Positions 1-11,130 of a DNA stretch of 64,000 nt are shown here, in pieces. The DNA comes from Poa pratensis (Eukaryota; Streptophyta; Magnoliopsida; Poales; Poaceae). A program made the position numbers and the translations under genes. The stretch covers positions 135,090,919-135,154,918 of the forward strand of contig CAMZMU010000052.1 in NCBI GenBank assembly GCA_947311845.1, read 5' to 3'. The notes beneath the pieces are model-generated. The model ran no database searches. It was not told the origin of the DNA and was given only the letters and a program-made list of their open reading frames with translations. Within the stretch, counting starts at the first letter, position 1, and every line of letters starts with the position of its first letter.

Positions 1-363
1 TTTTATACATCCATTGGAGAGACTATAATCCAACTAAACTCACTATTGACGATCGGATTGGTTTGTTCCTTGGTAATAAATGATATTGGCCCAAATTTTA
101 AACCTATCACATAATATATGTTGTTTCACGCTTTAAAAAATGTTGTTTCACTTGGTTTTAGGCTTAGTCTGTTTATCCACAATAGTTCAAAACTTGTCAA
201 ATAAAGAGTAAGATTTGTAAACCATTCTACCCCCACCCCTCCTTGTATAGGTTACCGTTTATATCCTTTAAGCGACACCGGTTCTCCCTGTTAAGGAGAC
301 CAGGCTCGGTAACCGCTCAACAGGGAGGTGGGGTTTTTCAAGCGACTAGTGACCATGGGGGAG
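1..363 (+). mobile_element. 3' internal end of the outer LTR retrotransposon
   Basis: No convincing reading frame is present. The stretch ends in a purine-rich run (catgggggag) directly before TGTAACACCCC at 364, which is the arrangement of a polypurine tract followed by a 3' LTR. I infer this is the tail of the internal domain of the element that hosts the later insertions. The rest of the element would lie left of the window. Confidence 0.5.
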
Positions 364-707
364 TGTAACACCCCAAATTTTGGAACCAAGAAAAACTTAG
401 TTTTACAAAACCCAAAATTCAGAGCCAACAAAAACTTTTTGAAATATTTCACTAAAGATTGCGTTTTCCCTCCCATTGCTCTGTTTGATCTTGTGTGCCT
501 TGCTATTCTAGTTGTTTGACCAAGAAATATTTAACCTTGGTGACCAGGTCATGGCAAGAAAATATTCCATATATCTCCTCCAGACTTATTTTGGCCAAAT
601 TCCATTTCAATAATGCTTTGGATTAGCAATAACCAAAATGACCATTAATTGAGAAAATAAAAGTATTTCCAAAATTATGTGTTTCTTCCTCCCTAATGTT
701 CCAACCT

Positions 708-716
708 TAATATTTT
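708..716 (+). repeat. Left target-site duplication of the MULE
   Basis: The 9-mer taatatttt occurs here and again at 9089-9097, immediately outside the right end of the Mutator-like element. Nine bases is the usual MULE duplication length. The sequence is AT-rich, so a chance match is possible but unlikely at exactly this position. Confidence 0.6.
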
Positions 717-742
717 GGGATATTTAATTCTGTGCCCCTGGA

Positions 743-900
743 TCCTTAGTTGTGCTCACTTTTCCCCACTCTGTAAACTTGTGCTCTCTTTTCTCCATCT
801 GGTTAGCTGCCACGCTCACAAATGTTCATAGCGGACGTTTGCCGTCGGGTCAATGCATTGACCGTTAACTGCTGACAAGTGGGGCCGTGTCTTTGTGTTT
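743..900 (+). repeat. Left terminal inverted repeat region of the MULE
   Basis: The first 16 bases match the reverse complement of the right end exactly (tccttagttgtgctca), followed by patchy similarity. Some 26 bases lie between the apparent TSD (708-716) and this match, starting gggatattta, which would be the true outer end of the left terminus. Confidence 0.65.
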
Positions 901-1173
901 GTCCGTTGCGTGCTGACAAGTGTGGGGCCGACCTTTGAGCGGTGCGTGCTGACGGGTGGGACCGCAAGGAGATACGTAAGGGCAGCAGCTATGTCTGAAC
1001 CTGAAACTGAATCGAGACAGTGCCGCACCGCGCCGCTCTCCGCCGCCATCGTGCCGCGTCCGCCGCCGTAGTGCCCTCCACCCCTATACCCCCTATTCCG
1101 CTCATCGGCGACGCCGCATCTCCGCCACATCTCCCCCCACCTCCCCCACCTCCCCATCTGGGATTAGGAAGCG

Positions 1174-4100
1174 ATGTTGAGTGCGGCCGCGACGAATGCC
1201 CTCAACAGTGGAGAGGATTGGATCGAATCAGCGGCAGATAATTCATGGATTACACCTGGGTAAGCAATGTTTCTCCTTAGATTGATGTGATGACTCGTAA
1301 ATTAGGCAGTATTTGACTTCTGGTAGCTTAAATCGTTCCAATTTTGCTGAAATGTTGCCGGCCTAACCGCACCTTTATTTGAACAACGTAGGATTGATCC
1401 TTCGCTGGCTTTCCAGCTGGCGGTTAGAATGGAAACTAGTATTCTGCGTGGTACTAAATCCCAGTTGCTTACTACGTTTTTCTATCCCAAAGTGGTAGAA
1501 ACCAGCAATTCCTTGAAAGATTTCCGCGATGCACTCCGTGCGTCATATCCCTGGAGCGATGCCGATGCTGTTGAACTGAGCTATTTCAACAGTATCGAGC
1601 AAACATTTGTCCCACTAACATGCGACGAGCATCTGAGGCTGCTATTTACTCTGAATGTTGGCAGCCGTTTCGGTAAATTCGGTATCGATGTTCTTCAGCC
1701 ACGGGCAGAACAGGTCGACAAAGGGAAGGGTGTTCGGACATCATCTGTCTCTGCTAATATCCAGCACCCCGGCACTCCTTGTAGGTCGAGACCAAGTAAA
1801 ACGAGTGGTTCTGAAAGCCACAACATGCCTTCTGCCGATTCTGCTGCTCATTCTGCTGCAGCTTCTCCTGAACCTTCTGCAGTCGGTGTAGAAGAAGATG
1901 CACAACCTGACGAGGAGGTGCCTCGAAATGATGATGAAGACGAGATATTGTACCCTGAACTGGTAGATAGACGCAGTCAGCAAGTAGTGGATGATGAATA
2001 TCCAGAGGAGCCCATCAGCCGAGCTAGGTTTGATGACACTGACGATGAAGAGAAGGAGGAGAACATTGACAGCTTAATTGAAGATGAATACGATGGTGAG
2101 GACATGCCAACAATTGAGTGGAACAGGGAAAATCCTCAGCTTACTGAAGGCACCATTTTCGAATCCATGGTGGACTGTCGGAATGCAGTGACTACATATT
2201 GCATTCTAACTGAAAATACCTACAAGATCAAAAGGAGTGAGCCAGGAAGGTTCACAGTGTTTTGTCCATATCCTAGGTGTAGGTGGAGGTTGCATGCATC
2301 CCGTATGGTAAAAATAGCAGCATTATTCAGGTAATCCAAGTTCATTGAGTATTTTAGTTTCAGATCAGTGAGTAATGTTTCTTAATTGTTTTGACCCTTT
2401 TTATTTTGTTTCAGATAAAGAAAAACAAACGGAAGCACACTTGTCCACCTGGAGGGGGAGCGGGGAAGGCCAAAGCCAAGCTAGCAAAAACTAGGTGGGT
2501 GGCAGATGCAGTATTGGATTGGCTGAGGGAAGATCCTAATCTTGGTCCAACAGCACTCCATGGGAAGCTTTTCGAGAAGTACAAGATCAAAATTCCTTAC
2601 ATGAGAGTTTTCAATGCTAGGGAAATGGCTCTTGACAGGATTAATGGTCAATGGAATGAGAGTTTTCAGCTGCTTTACACCTTTAAAGCTGAAGTGGAGA
2701 TGGCTAGTCCAGGGAGTGTTGTAGAGATTGACAAGCATACGGTTCCCTTCAAAATAAAAGGGAAGTCATTTGAGAAGGAGTGCTTCAGGAGGGCTTTTGT
2801 TTGTTTCAAGGCTTGCTGGCAGGGGTTTCTTGATGGCTGCAGGCCTTATTTGTCTGTAGATGCTACCCATTTGACTGGAAGATGGAGAGGACAACTAGTA
2901 TCAGCTTCTGCAGTTGATGGACACAACTGGCTATTCCCAGTTGCATTTGGTGTGTTGGAGGTAGAGTCCGAGGAAAGTTGGGTCTGGTTTCTGCAGCAGT
3001 TGCGCAACATTATAGGCACACCCCCAGGTTTAGCTATACACACAGATGCTTGCAAGGGTTTAGAGAGTGCAGTAGAAATTGTGTTCCCTGGAGTGGAGCA
3101 TAGGGAATGTATGCGACACCTAGCGCAGAATTTTAAAAAGAAGTTCAAAGGTAAAGTTTATGATGAGAACTTATGGCCAGCATCATACACATGCAGCGAA
3201 AGGAAGCATGAGCACCATTTGAGAGTGTTGTATGCTCAAAATCCTTTGGTGAAGGATTACATGGATGAACATCATGAAAGGTGTGGTCAAGAAGCAAATT
3301 CAACGAAGTCTGCAAAGTAGACTATGTGACCAACAACCTTGCAGAATGCTTCAATGCAAAGTTCAAGTCAGTGAAAGGTCTTTTGTTGTGGCAAGCATTT
3401 GACAAGATGAGGCAGATGATCGATAAAGATGGCTCTTCGCAAAAGAATTGCAGAAACACAATATGTTGGTCATCTTATGCTCCCATCACTGATTAAGGAT
3501 TGCATTTGAAGGAAGAGGACTGAAGATGAGATGCATTCGATCTGATACACTTGAGGGTGAGGTAGCCTATACTGACAGTAAAAATAGGTTATGGAGGTAT
3601 CCAGTGAACCTAGCAACTAGGGTATGCAGTTGTAGACAATGGCAGATCCGTGGGAAACCATGCATACATGCCCTACATCTGATGACTGTCATTGGGGTGC
3701 AGATGGTGAAGTTGATCAATATTGCTCTGACTATTTCTCTGTTGCCAAATTTATGGCTGCTTATGCTGAGAATGTGCCTGCACTCTTGGGAAAAACCAAT
3801 GGAACATAGTTGATCCAGGGTTCAAACTCTGCTCTCCTGTACTGACTAGACCACCAGGAAGACCAAAGAAAAACAGGTACAGGGCAGGTGAAGAGGGTCG
3901 TGTACCAAGAAAGCGTGCGTGCAAAAAATGTGGAATTCTGGGGCACATTGCTAGGCTCTGTACCAATCCAGTCGATGCAGCATTTGGAGAAGAGCAACGA
4001 TGGACAGCAGCAAATGCAGAGGAGAATGCAGCAGCAATGGCAATTGAAGATGCAGCAGAGCTGGAGAATGAAGCAGAGCTGGAGAATGCAGCAAATGAGG

Positions 4101-4561
4101 CAGTACCGGCACCTTCGTATGTCTCCCTACCTTTTTTATGCATTTGTACTCTTTTATACCGATGGCTTATAATTTTATTTGTCAGCTCTAGGATAAATGG
4201 AGGCAGAGGGCAGAAAAGGCCTAGAGAGGAAGAAACCCAAGAAACTGAAGTTCAACCATCATCCGATGCCTTAGAATTTGAAGCCATGGCTTATGATGGT
4301 TTTGAAGCTATAAGAGAGGAGGAAGAAGGGGTAATTGTTCCAGTTGTTCCTTTAATGATCATTGAACCCACAGATGACCGTCAGGTTGTCGTCAAGGGCT
4401 CGGCGAGTGGAAGTACTCTGTCAGCACCTGCACGGCCACAACCCCAAGTGAAGATCAAAAGGAACAAGTTGAATTTGAAGCCAAAGAGTATCCCAGCTAG
4501 GGAAACCCGGAGCAGGACGGTGAAGCCATCTGCGAACACAAGGAGCAGGTCCAAGATTTGA
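1174..4561 (+). pseudogene. MuDR/mudrA-like transposase, four exons, frameshifted
   Basis: This is the transposase that would cut and paste the surrounding element. Inferred exons are 1174-1259, 1392-2330, 2415-4116 and 4186-4561, all with GT/AG borders. I prefer the ATG at 1174 over the one at 1429 because it splices in frame into exon 2. Domains in order: an N-terminal region with an acidic stretch, a MuDR-type N-terminal zinc-binding segment (about 2130-2460), a MULE DDE domain, a SWIM zinc finger (about 3621-3675) and a CCHC knuckle of form C-x2-C-x4-H-x4-C (3920-3961). Candidate catalytic residues are Asp at 2859 (SVDATHLTG), Asp at 3045 (HTDACKGLE) and Glu at 3344 (NNLAECFN). Frame is lost at about 2310, 3277, 3425-3510, 3694 and 3791, several times by one missing base in a homopolymer. 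The C-terminus is basic and low in complexity. Confidence 0.85.
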
Positions 4562-4569
4562 ATTTGCAC

Positions 4570-5690
4570 TTTGACCGCTTAGAACTTGATGAGTTGTAAT
4601 AATGATGCTTGTGTTTGTGTTTTTAATTAGAGGTACTGTGAAAACTTATAAGTTGTAATAATGATGTTTGTACTTTGGTATCATATTTGTGGCAGAATTC
4701 AAATTGCAAACAAAAGTTGAATTTGAAGCAAAATTTGAATTTGAAGCAACATTTGAATTTGAAATAAAATTTAATTTGATGCAAAGTTGGAGTTGTTCAA
4801 ACATATGAAGTCCATTGCTATGTGGTATGTATCTGAACCAACATCTGAATCCGAATGAGCAAAGGTGATCAATCCCCATGAGAAAAGTGCTACAAACGAG
4901 CTCCAAAGCTAGGGTAAACACCCCCATTTGTAAGCAGTTTTTTTTCGACCTTGTCCAAATGAGCCAAATATTTTTGTATTAACACATATTCAATCCATAT
5001 GGTGTCTAGTAGTAGTTTCACTATTTATTGAATTAATCTTCATATTACTATATTTTTTTAAACATAAATGCTTTTAACTAAAAACCATCAAAAAAACGTT
5101 TGGAATATGAAAATGAAAAAGTAAGTTCAGAACCTTCTTAATCACTCCAAAATGAATCTTTGGTAATTTTTTTGATTTTTTTTGAATTTTATCAAAACCT
5201 AAACCCTCTCTCCCCTCCTTCGAACTCTGAACAGCTTCATACGTGATAGCTCATTTGTGTGAAGCTTTTTTCATGAAAATGTACCTACACCAAGTTTATA
5301 TTTTTTCTCATAACCATGTCACATATGACGGCAATGTGCACTGGTTTTGTTATTTTTTTTTTTTGAATTACTTATGCTCATTTCAACTTGATTTCGATGC
5401 CTCACTTCGGAAAATGGATTTTCATGAAAATGACCCTTAACCCTAAACCCAGGTTTTTTTTGGTAACTATGTCTTATAAAACGAACAATACGCAAGTTTT
5501 TTCATTTTTGGATTTTTTTTAATTGTTTATGGCCATTTAAAGTTCTGGTCAAACCCTAATAACCCCGTTGACTGACTCTAAACCCGCAGCATCTCGCCAA
5601 ACCCTAGTGCCGAACGTCAGCCGTCGATCAGACTCTAGCGACAAACTCCACCCGTCAGATATGGCCTTCTAGAAGGATTCCCGCGGGCAG
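4570..5690. other. Intergenic DNA inside the MULE
   Basis: AT-rich DNA between the transposase stop and the GRF gene. It holds a repeat of the form gaatttgaagcaacatttg at about 4655-4790 that recurs at 7275-7380. I see no supported reading frame. Confidence 0.6.
4655..4790 (+). repeat. Direct repeat downstream of the transposase (copy 1)
   Basis: The segment beginning gttgtaataatg and continuing with iterated gaatttgaa-type units is repeated, somewhat diverged, at about 7275-7380. In both places it follows a gene on the same strand, so it may be a duplicated 3'-end region. Confidence 0.6.
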
Positions 5691-5928
5691 GCATGAGCGC
5701 GTCTCCGCGCCGTTGGATCGTATGGACGTTCCTCGCCTTGGCGATCCGCGTGATGCTGGTTCTGCATCCTGATTGGCCGTTCACGCATCCAGGTCGAAGT
5801 AGCCGTTGCTGGCCCCATTTGCTCCCCCATTGCTGGCCCCATTGCTCGCTCTGGTTCGTTCTGTCATTGCTCTGGTTCGTTCTCGACTCCCGCCGCCGCA
5901 GAGCTGTAGATCGCCGCCCAACGACGCC

Positions 5929-6820
5929 ATGGTTTCGTGGAGCGACGGCGACGAAGATTCCACCAATCTGAGCTCGCTTGGCACCAACGTAAGTGTTCCA
6001 ATCTCGTGTATTTGGGATTCTAGAATTTAGGTTTAGGGTTAGGATTTGGGGATTTCTTATCTGAGCACGAATCCGAGGTCTTGCGCTGAAAATTTCTTAG
6101 GGCCCAAATACCATGTACGATTCCGATTATTGCGGATTAGACGATGAAGATGAGACCAAGATCCGTTGTCATTGCAATTCCACGGTCCAGAAATGTGTTG
6201 CTTTCGAAGGATGTTGGACTGGCAGGTTCTTGGCCTGCGCAGGGATGGTACGTGAAAAAACTGAATTTTTTTTGGTGTACAACTTGAGATGTTTTCTTTT
6301 GTGTAAATTAGTAACAGAAACTTGTTTGATACATGTATGTAGTCTGGAGAAACTTGTGACTTTGTGCACTGGGTTGATGACGTGTGGCCACCTACGTTGT
6401 CCAAATCCCTGACAAAACTGTGGGAAATGCTGGGGAAATCAAAGATGCTAGAGTTCGTGACGCCTTAGACGTTCTTGAAATAAGGTGGAAGTACCAAGAT
6501 GAGATTACAAAGCTTCACCTTGACTTGAAGAATTCCCAGGATGAGCTCAAGAAGGAGGTTGAGGAAAAGCAGGTTGCACTAGCCCTGAAGGCCAAAGCAG
6601 AACAAGCACTTGTTGATGCAAGAGCTGAACTAGAGAGAAGAACAAACTGGATGCATCAACTTCCAACATGCACAAGTTTTTGAGGTAGAAGGCAGAGAAG
6701 GACAGGGATTTGATTAAGCAAGAGAAGAGGAAGTTGGAGTGTATGGTTGCCGATCTTCTGAAACAGAAATCCAACTTGGGGGCTAAGTTGCAGAAGATCA
6801 AAGATATATGTGATGAGTAG
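5929..6820 (+). pseudogene. GRF-type zinc-finger / coiled-coil protein carried by the MULE
   Basis: Inferred exons are 5929-5988 and 6101-6247, then one from 6343; the first two joins are in frame with GT/AG borders. Exon 2 contains a GRF-like zinc finger (RCHCNSTVQKC, then CVAFEG and FLACAG), and exon 3 continues with CDFVHWVDDVWPP, typical of plant GRF proteins. After a frameshift near 6425-6440 a long charged coiled coil follows (6440-6640, rich in Glu, Lys and Leu). A second shift near 6632 and an in-frame TAG at 6686-6688 precede the last coiled-coil part, which stops at 6820. GRF fingers usually bind nucleic acid; the role of this protein in the element is unknown. It could be an accessory transposition factor or a captured host gene. 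Confidence 0.7.
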
Positions 6821-7790
6821 AATCATTGGCTTCATCATGTGTTGTAACAGTTATTGCTTATCTGAACAAGTAGTGTTGTATTTCAGTATGGTTGTTGTAC
6901 TAGTAGTTGAAAACATTTTAATGTGGTTGATGGTAACATGTCATGGAAGCTTAATGCAATGGACAGTCAGCTTAGTTGAGTTCATCAGTTAAGACAGTGC
7001 TGAAAAAAAAGTCGTGTTGGGCCCAAACAGAATCAAGCTTTGGTTGGGCCGTGCCATGACTTTGTCTGATAGGCCCACAAACACGCGATGTCTCTGTCTT
7101 TTTTTTTTGTAAACCTTTGTTTCTTTTTTCCTTTTAATTTATTTTCTTTCTACGATTCAATTTGATTGCCCAAGCTCTTATATTTTCTGATAGTAAAATA
7201 CAAGGGTTTACAAAATGCACAAAATAACTAGTTGCCGTGAACGGGCAAAAAATATTTTGGTTCGTTGCTCACCAAATAAGTTGTAATAATGTATCATATT
7301 TGAGGCAGAATTCAAAATTTGAAACAGAAGTTGACTTTGAAGCAACATTTGAATTTGAAACAAAATTTGAATTTGTTTGATTTCCCTTAACCGTATGTGC
7401 TTTTCTCTTTTCTTTTTCATGTTTTTGGTTTTGATTATGTTTGCTTATTCAACAATCACCAACAGTTCCCTAACTACTTTTGACACCTTAATCTCATTTT
7501 TGACACCAATCAAATACATGACTAAAATAAAACAAATATAACACACCATTATAACACTCATAACTTAGATAAATCAAGCGACATACAATTTCTTACATAT
7601 AACACTAGATAGATAGATGGGATACATGGGATCCCTAGATAGATAACCCTACATAGAAGGGCAACACACACACATACAACGCACACAAACGCAACATAGA
7701 TAAAAGATGCCCTAACACAATAGCTAGGGCCTAGCTAGGGCACCGTCTTCACTGCTTGGCTTGGTTTCACCGCCGTCTTCACCACCATCT
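6821..7790. other. Intergenic DNA between convergent MULE genes
   Basis: AT-rich DNA with no supported frame. It contains the second copy of the 3'-end repeat (7275-7380) and short tandem sequences (gatagata near 7608, cacacaca near 7667). Confidence 0.6.
7275..7380 (+). repeat. Direct repeat downstream of the GRF gene (copy 2)
   Basis: Begins gttgtaataatg and continues through gaatttgaaacaaaatttg, matching the 3' region of the transposase gene (4655-4790) in order and orientation. Confidence 0.6.
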
Positions 7791-8214
7791 TCACTGCTCC
7801 TCGACCTGGCCGTTCTCGCCGAGGTAGTACGGGAGGCTGTGCATGCGGTTGGGGGTGGGGAAGATGCTTTCCATGTCGGTGAAGATGTTGTAGGTGGTGA
7901 ATGCGATGAACTCGCACCCACACCAAAACACCTGGCCGAGCAGGTAGTACGCATCGAACCTGTTGGTGAAGTGGGCGACGAGCCCTATCACCGGAGCGTT
8001 GTCGTGGGGACGATGTTCGTGAGGCGGAACATGACCGGCGAGCCGCCGGGAGGTGGGCAAAGCCCGCACGGAGGAACCCATACGCAAGGTCCCGAGCACC
8101 CCTCCAGCGTGAGAACGCCCACACGCGGAGCGCGTTCTCGACGACGACGCCGGCAGGGTAGCGTTCCTCCGGTACGATTGGCGGCATGTGGAACGTGGGG
8201 GCGTTGTACTGCAT
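7791..8214 (-). pseudogene. Small convergent MULE gene of unknown function, frameshifted
   Basis: I do not recognise this family. Reading leftward, the frame from ATG at 8214 gives MQYNAPTFHMPPIVPEERYP and VVVENALRVWAFSRWRG. It then shifts twice near 8000-8030, passes through MFRLTNIVPTTTLR, and ends in an open C-terminus with VIGLVAHFTNRFDAYYLLG, CGCEFIAFTTYNIFTDMES and a final NGQVEEQ. An undamaged version would be about 140 aa, rich in aromatics, with no signal peptide and no clear membrane segment. Conservation of sense across three frames suggests recent loss or sequence error. Its position, reading inward from the right end toward the transposase, resembles that of mudrB, but I see no sequence link to mudrB. 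The start is chosen because the TATA-like box lies about 85 bp upstream. Confidence 0.55.
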
Positions 8215-8296
8215 CTTCGCGTCGAGGAGTTTGCTTTGGATTTCGGTGGAGAGAAGGGGCGAGGCACAGATGGAAGTGTACACGAAGATGGGTTGG

Positions 8297-8305
8297 CTTA
8301 AATAG
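8297..8305 (-). promoter_or_regulatory. TATA-like box for the convergent MULE gene
   Basis: Reading leftward the sequence is ctatttaag, about 85 bp upstream of the ATG at 8214, which is a reasonable plant TATA position with a short leader. Only the motif supports this. Confidence 0.4.
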
Positions 8306-8499
8306 GAGCCAGGGAGACGAAGAGGAAGAGATGGGGTGGTAAACCATGTAGACGGAACGGCTGGTTTTCAAATTGGATCTAGGAGGCGTGGTGCCGATCC
8401 GTGGCCTAGGCTAGGCCTTCTTTCGACCATTTTCACATTGAATCAAATGCATGAATAGATGCCTCCACCGTCACGTGAACCGATGATCGACTGAACCGA

Positions 8500-8780
8500 T
8501 GCTTCAATCGAGCCTGCCGTGCCGCCCTGCCTAGGTTACACATCCATAGTTGCGTGCGTCGCGACTGAATCGAGCGGCAGGGCAGGGACGCAGTTGTCGT
8601 CTGGTTGCGTGCGTGGCGGCGCGCATGCATGCGAGCCGTTCTACAACGCTGGTGCCGATCCGTGGCGTGCGTGCCGATCCGTGGCGTCAACGCTGGCATG
8701 CGAGCACGTTCTACAACACTGGCATGCGTGCCGACCCGTGGCGTCAACGCTGCTCTTCCCATGCATAGCAGGCTGAATCG
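8500..8780. repeat. Short direct repeats near the right end of the MULE
   Basis: Variants of gtgccgatccgtggcg and gttctacaac recur several times. The frames across it are GC-rich by-products of the repeat, not genes. The stretch to 8820 has no other visible function. Confidence 0.55.
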
Positions 8781-8929
8781 ATGCCACCCTAGTAGGCTGA
8801 GTCGGGCGCATGCATAAAGGCTGGCCTCGCTAATTTAATTATCAAGAAATGGGCCCGTTCTACAACGTAAAAATCCCACCACGGTCCAACAAGCAAAGCC
8901 ACAGAAACGCAGCCCCACCTGTCAGGTCA

Positions 8930-9088
8930 AACGAGCGTTAGTCAGAATGAGTCCCACGCGGCCCCACTAGTTAGAGTTAACGGACTCGACGGATACGTCC
9001 GTCTGTGGCATTCATGAGAGTTTCAACTAACGCAGTGGGAAAAAGTGAGCAAAAGTTAACATCGGTGGCAAATGAGCACAACTAAGGA
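8930..9088 (-). repeat. Right terminal inverted repeat region of the MULE
   Basis: The last 16 bases are the exact reverse complement of 743-758. The TSD copy taatatttt follows at 9089-9097. The outermost 26 bases present at the left end have no counterpart here. Confidence 0.65.
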
Positions 9089-9352
9089 TAATATTTTGCA
9101 TGTGTTCAACTCCTATTTTATAAACTCCTCTTTTTACTCCATTTGGAAAAGACCACTAGTGGGAAATATATTATCCCACATATTTTTCTTTATCAAACCT
9201 TTTGAAAACTATTAAGTATGAGTTGAGATTTTTCTAACATCATCTTGCCATAATTAGGAGTGGTCACTTTTCCACAAGATAGCATTGTGGAAATGGTGGT
9301 ATGATTAATTCTTGTGGTTCAGTTGTGTGGTCTTGGTTGTGATGTTGATCTT

Positions 9353-10929
9353 TGATACGTCTCAAACGTATCTGTAATTTTTGATGTTCCATGCTAATAT
9401 TATAACAATAGCTACATGTTTTGCATCTACTTTATATCACTTTTATACATTTTTTGGGACTAACCTATTATAAATGCGAAGTGCCAGTTCCTTTTTTTGC
9501 TATTTTTGTATTCCAGAAAAGCTAGTCTGGAAATATTCTCGGAATTGGACGAAACTTCACGGAGGGTCCTATTTTACCAAAACACACCTGAAGGACCAAA
9601 GGAGCAACGGAGAAGGGCCAGGAGGGCTCCACACGCCACCAGGGCGCCCCCCCCCTCTAGCGCGCCGAGGTGCGTGTGGGCCCCACGGACGTCAGCCGCC
9701 GCCCTTTCGCCTACTCATTCCCCCCGATGCAAAAACCCTAGATACCCGAGCCATTATCCACGAAAAGTTCCAGAGACGCCGCCGCCGTCAACCCTAGCTC
9801 GGGAGGGTCCAGAACCTCTTCCCGGCACCCTGCCGAAGAGGGGAATCATCATCGGAGGCTTCTACATCGCCATGCCTACCTCCGGAGTGATGCGTGAGTA
9901 GTTCATCCTTTGACTACGGGTCCATAGCAGTAGCTAGATGGTTGTCTCTCCACTTTGTGCCATCATGTTTAGATCTTGTGAGCTGCCCTATATGATCAAG
10001 ATCATATTATTGTAATGCTACATGTTGTGTTTGCTGGGATCCGATGAATATTGAATACTATGTCAAGTTGATTATCAATCTATGCCCTATGTTTTTATGA
10101 TCTTGCATGCTTTCCGTTACTAGTAGATGCTTTGGCCAAGTAGATGCTTGTAACTCAAGAGAGAGTATTTATGCTAATAGTGGGTTCATGCCTCCGGTAA
10201 TCTGTGAGAGTGACAGCAACTTCTAAGATTGCGGATGTGCTGTTGTTACTAGGGGTAACCTAACGATGCTATGTCCAAGGGCATATGTACTTTGTTTACA
10301 TTACGCACTTTACTTAATGCAATTATCCGTTGCTTGCAACTTAATACCAACAGGGGACTCGGATGACAACCTGGCGGTGGATTATTAGTCATAGACGTTG
10401 TTGGATGACGGTCTATGTATCTTGTCGTAATGCCCAATTAAATATCATAATAGTCACCATGTCATGTATATGCATTGTACGCGCTCAATATTGTCAATTG
10501 CCTAGCTGTAATTTGTTCACCCAGCATGTTAGTTATCTTTTATGGAGAGACACCACTAGTGAACTGTGGACCCCGGTCCATTCTTTTACATTGATTAAAC
10601 AATCACAAACTGCAAACTGTTCTCTTTTACTTTCTGCAATTAACATCATTTTCCACACCATACGTTTAATCCTTTGTTTTCAGCAAGCCGGTGAGATTGA
10701 CAACCTCACTGTTTCGTTGGGGCAAAGTAGTTTGATTGTGTGTGTGCAGGTTCCACGTCAGGCCGAATCCCTGGTGTTGCGCCGCATCATTTCGCCATTG
10801 ACAACCTTCTGAAGAGTTGCTGCTCCTACTGGTTCGATAACCTTGGTTTCTACTGAGGGAAAACTTGCTGCTGACTGCATCATACCTTCCTCTTGGGGTC
10901 TCCCAACGAGCGTGTGTTTCACGCCATCA
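9353..10929 (+). repeat. 5' LTR of element A
   Basis: 1577 bp, TGATACGTCTC to GCCATCA, matching 15854-17418 over its length with scattered indels. The frames in it are not genes. Confidence 0.9.
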
Positions 10930-10939
10930 AGCTCTTTTC

Positions 10940-10957
10940 TGGCGCCGTTGCCGGGGA
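10940..10957 (+). promoter_or_regulatory. Primer binding site of element A
   Basis: The sequence tggcgccgttgccgggga starts 10 bases after the 5' LTR. The same 18-mer occurs, reversed, next to the 5' LTR of element B. The tRNA that would prime is not assigned here. Confidence 0.75.
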
Positions 10958-11130
10958 CAGCAGTCTTCTGCAAGGGGAGTTTCACGCTTCCAATCTCTTT
11001 ACTTTGTTTTTGTCTTGCTTAGTTTATTTTATTTTATCTTGTTTGCTTTCAATTATCAAAAACACAAAAAAAAGTTACTTGCATCTAGTTTTTTCAAGTT
11101 ATTTTCTGTACTGTTTTTATTTCTGCTAAA

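Larger units (their letters stand above)
717..9088 (+). mobile_element. Autonomous-type Mutator-like element (MULE) with three genes
   Basis: An 8.4 kb element bounded by inverted termini: tccttagttgtgctca at 743-758 is repeated as its reverse complement ending at 9088, and weaker similarity continues inward for more than 100 bp (for example the gtggggccg blocks). It carries a mudrA-like transposase (1174-4561, plus), a GRF zinc-finger/coiled-coil gene (5929-6820, plus) and a small convergent gene near the right end (7791-8214, minus). The layout, with a transposase from one end and a second gene reading inward from the other, resembles maize MuDR. The genes carry single-base indels, so this copy is probably inactive unless those are sequence errors. 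Confidence 0.8.

Noticed and set aside
5430..5460. Telomere-like ccctaaaccc words
   Set aside because: Only one or two copies; no array.
8433..8817. Repeated ACRSVA/RADPW-type frames near the right MULE end
   Set aside because: Products of short direct DNA repeats, in several frames at once.
9497..9901. 134-aa frame in the 5' LTR of element A
   Set aside because: Located wholly in LTR sequence and broken in the 3' LTR and solo copies.
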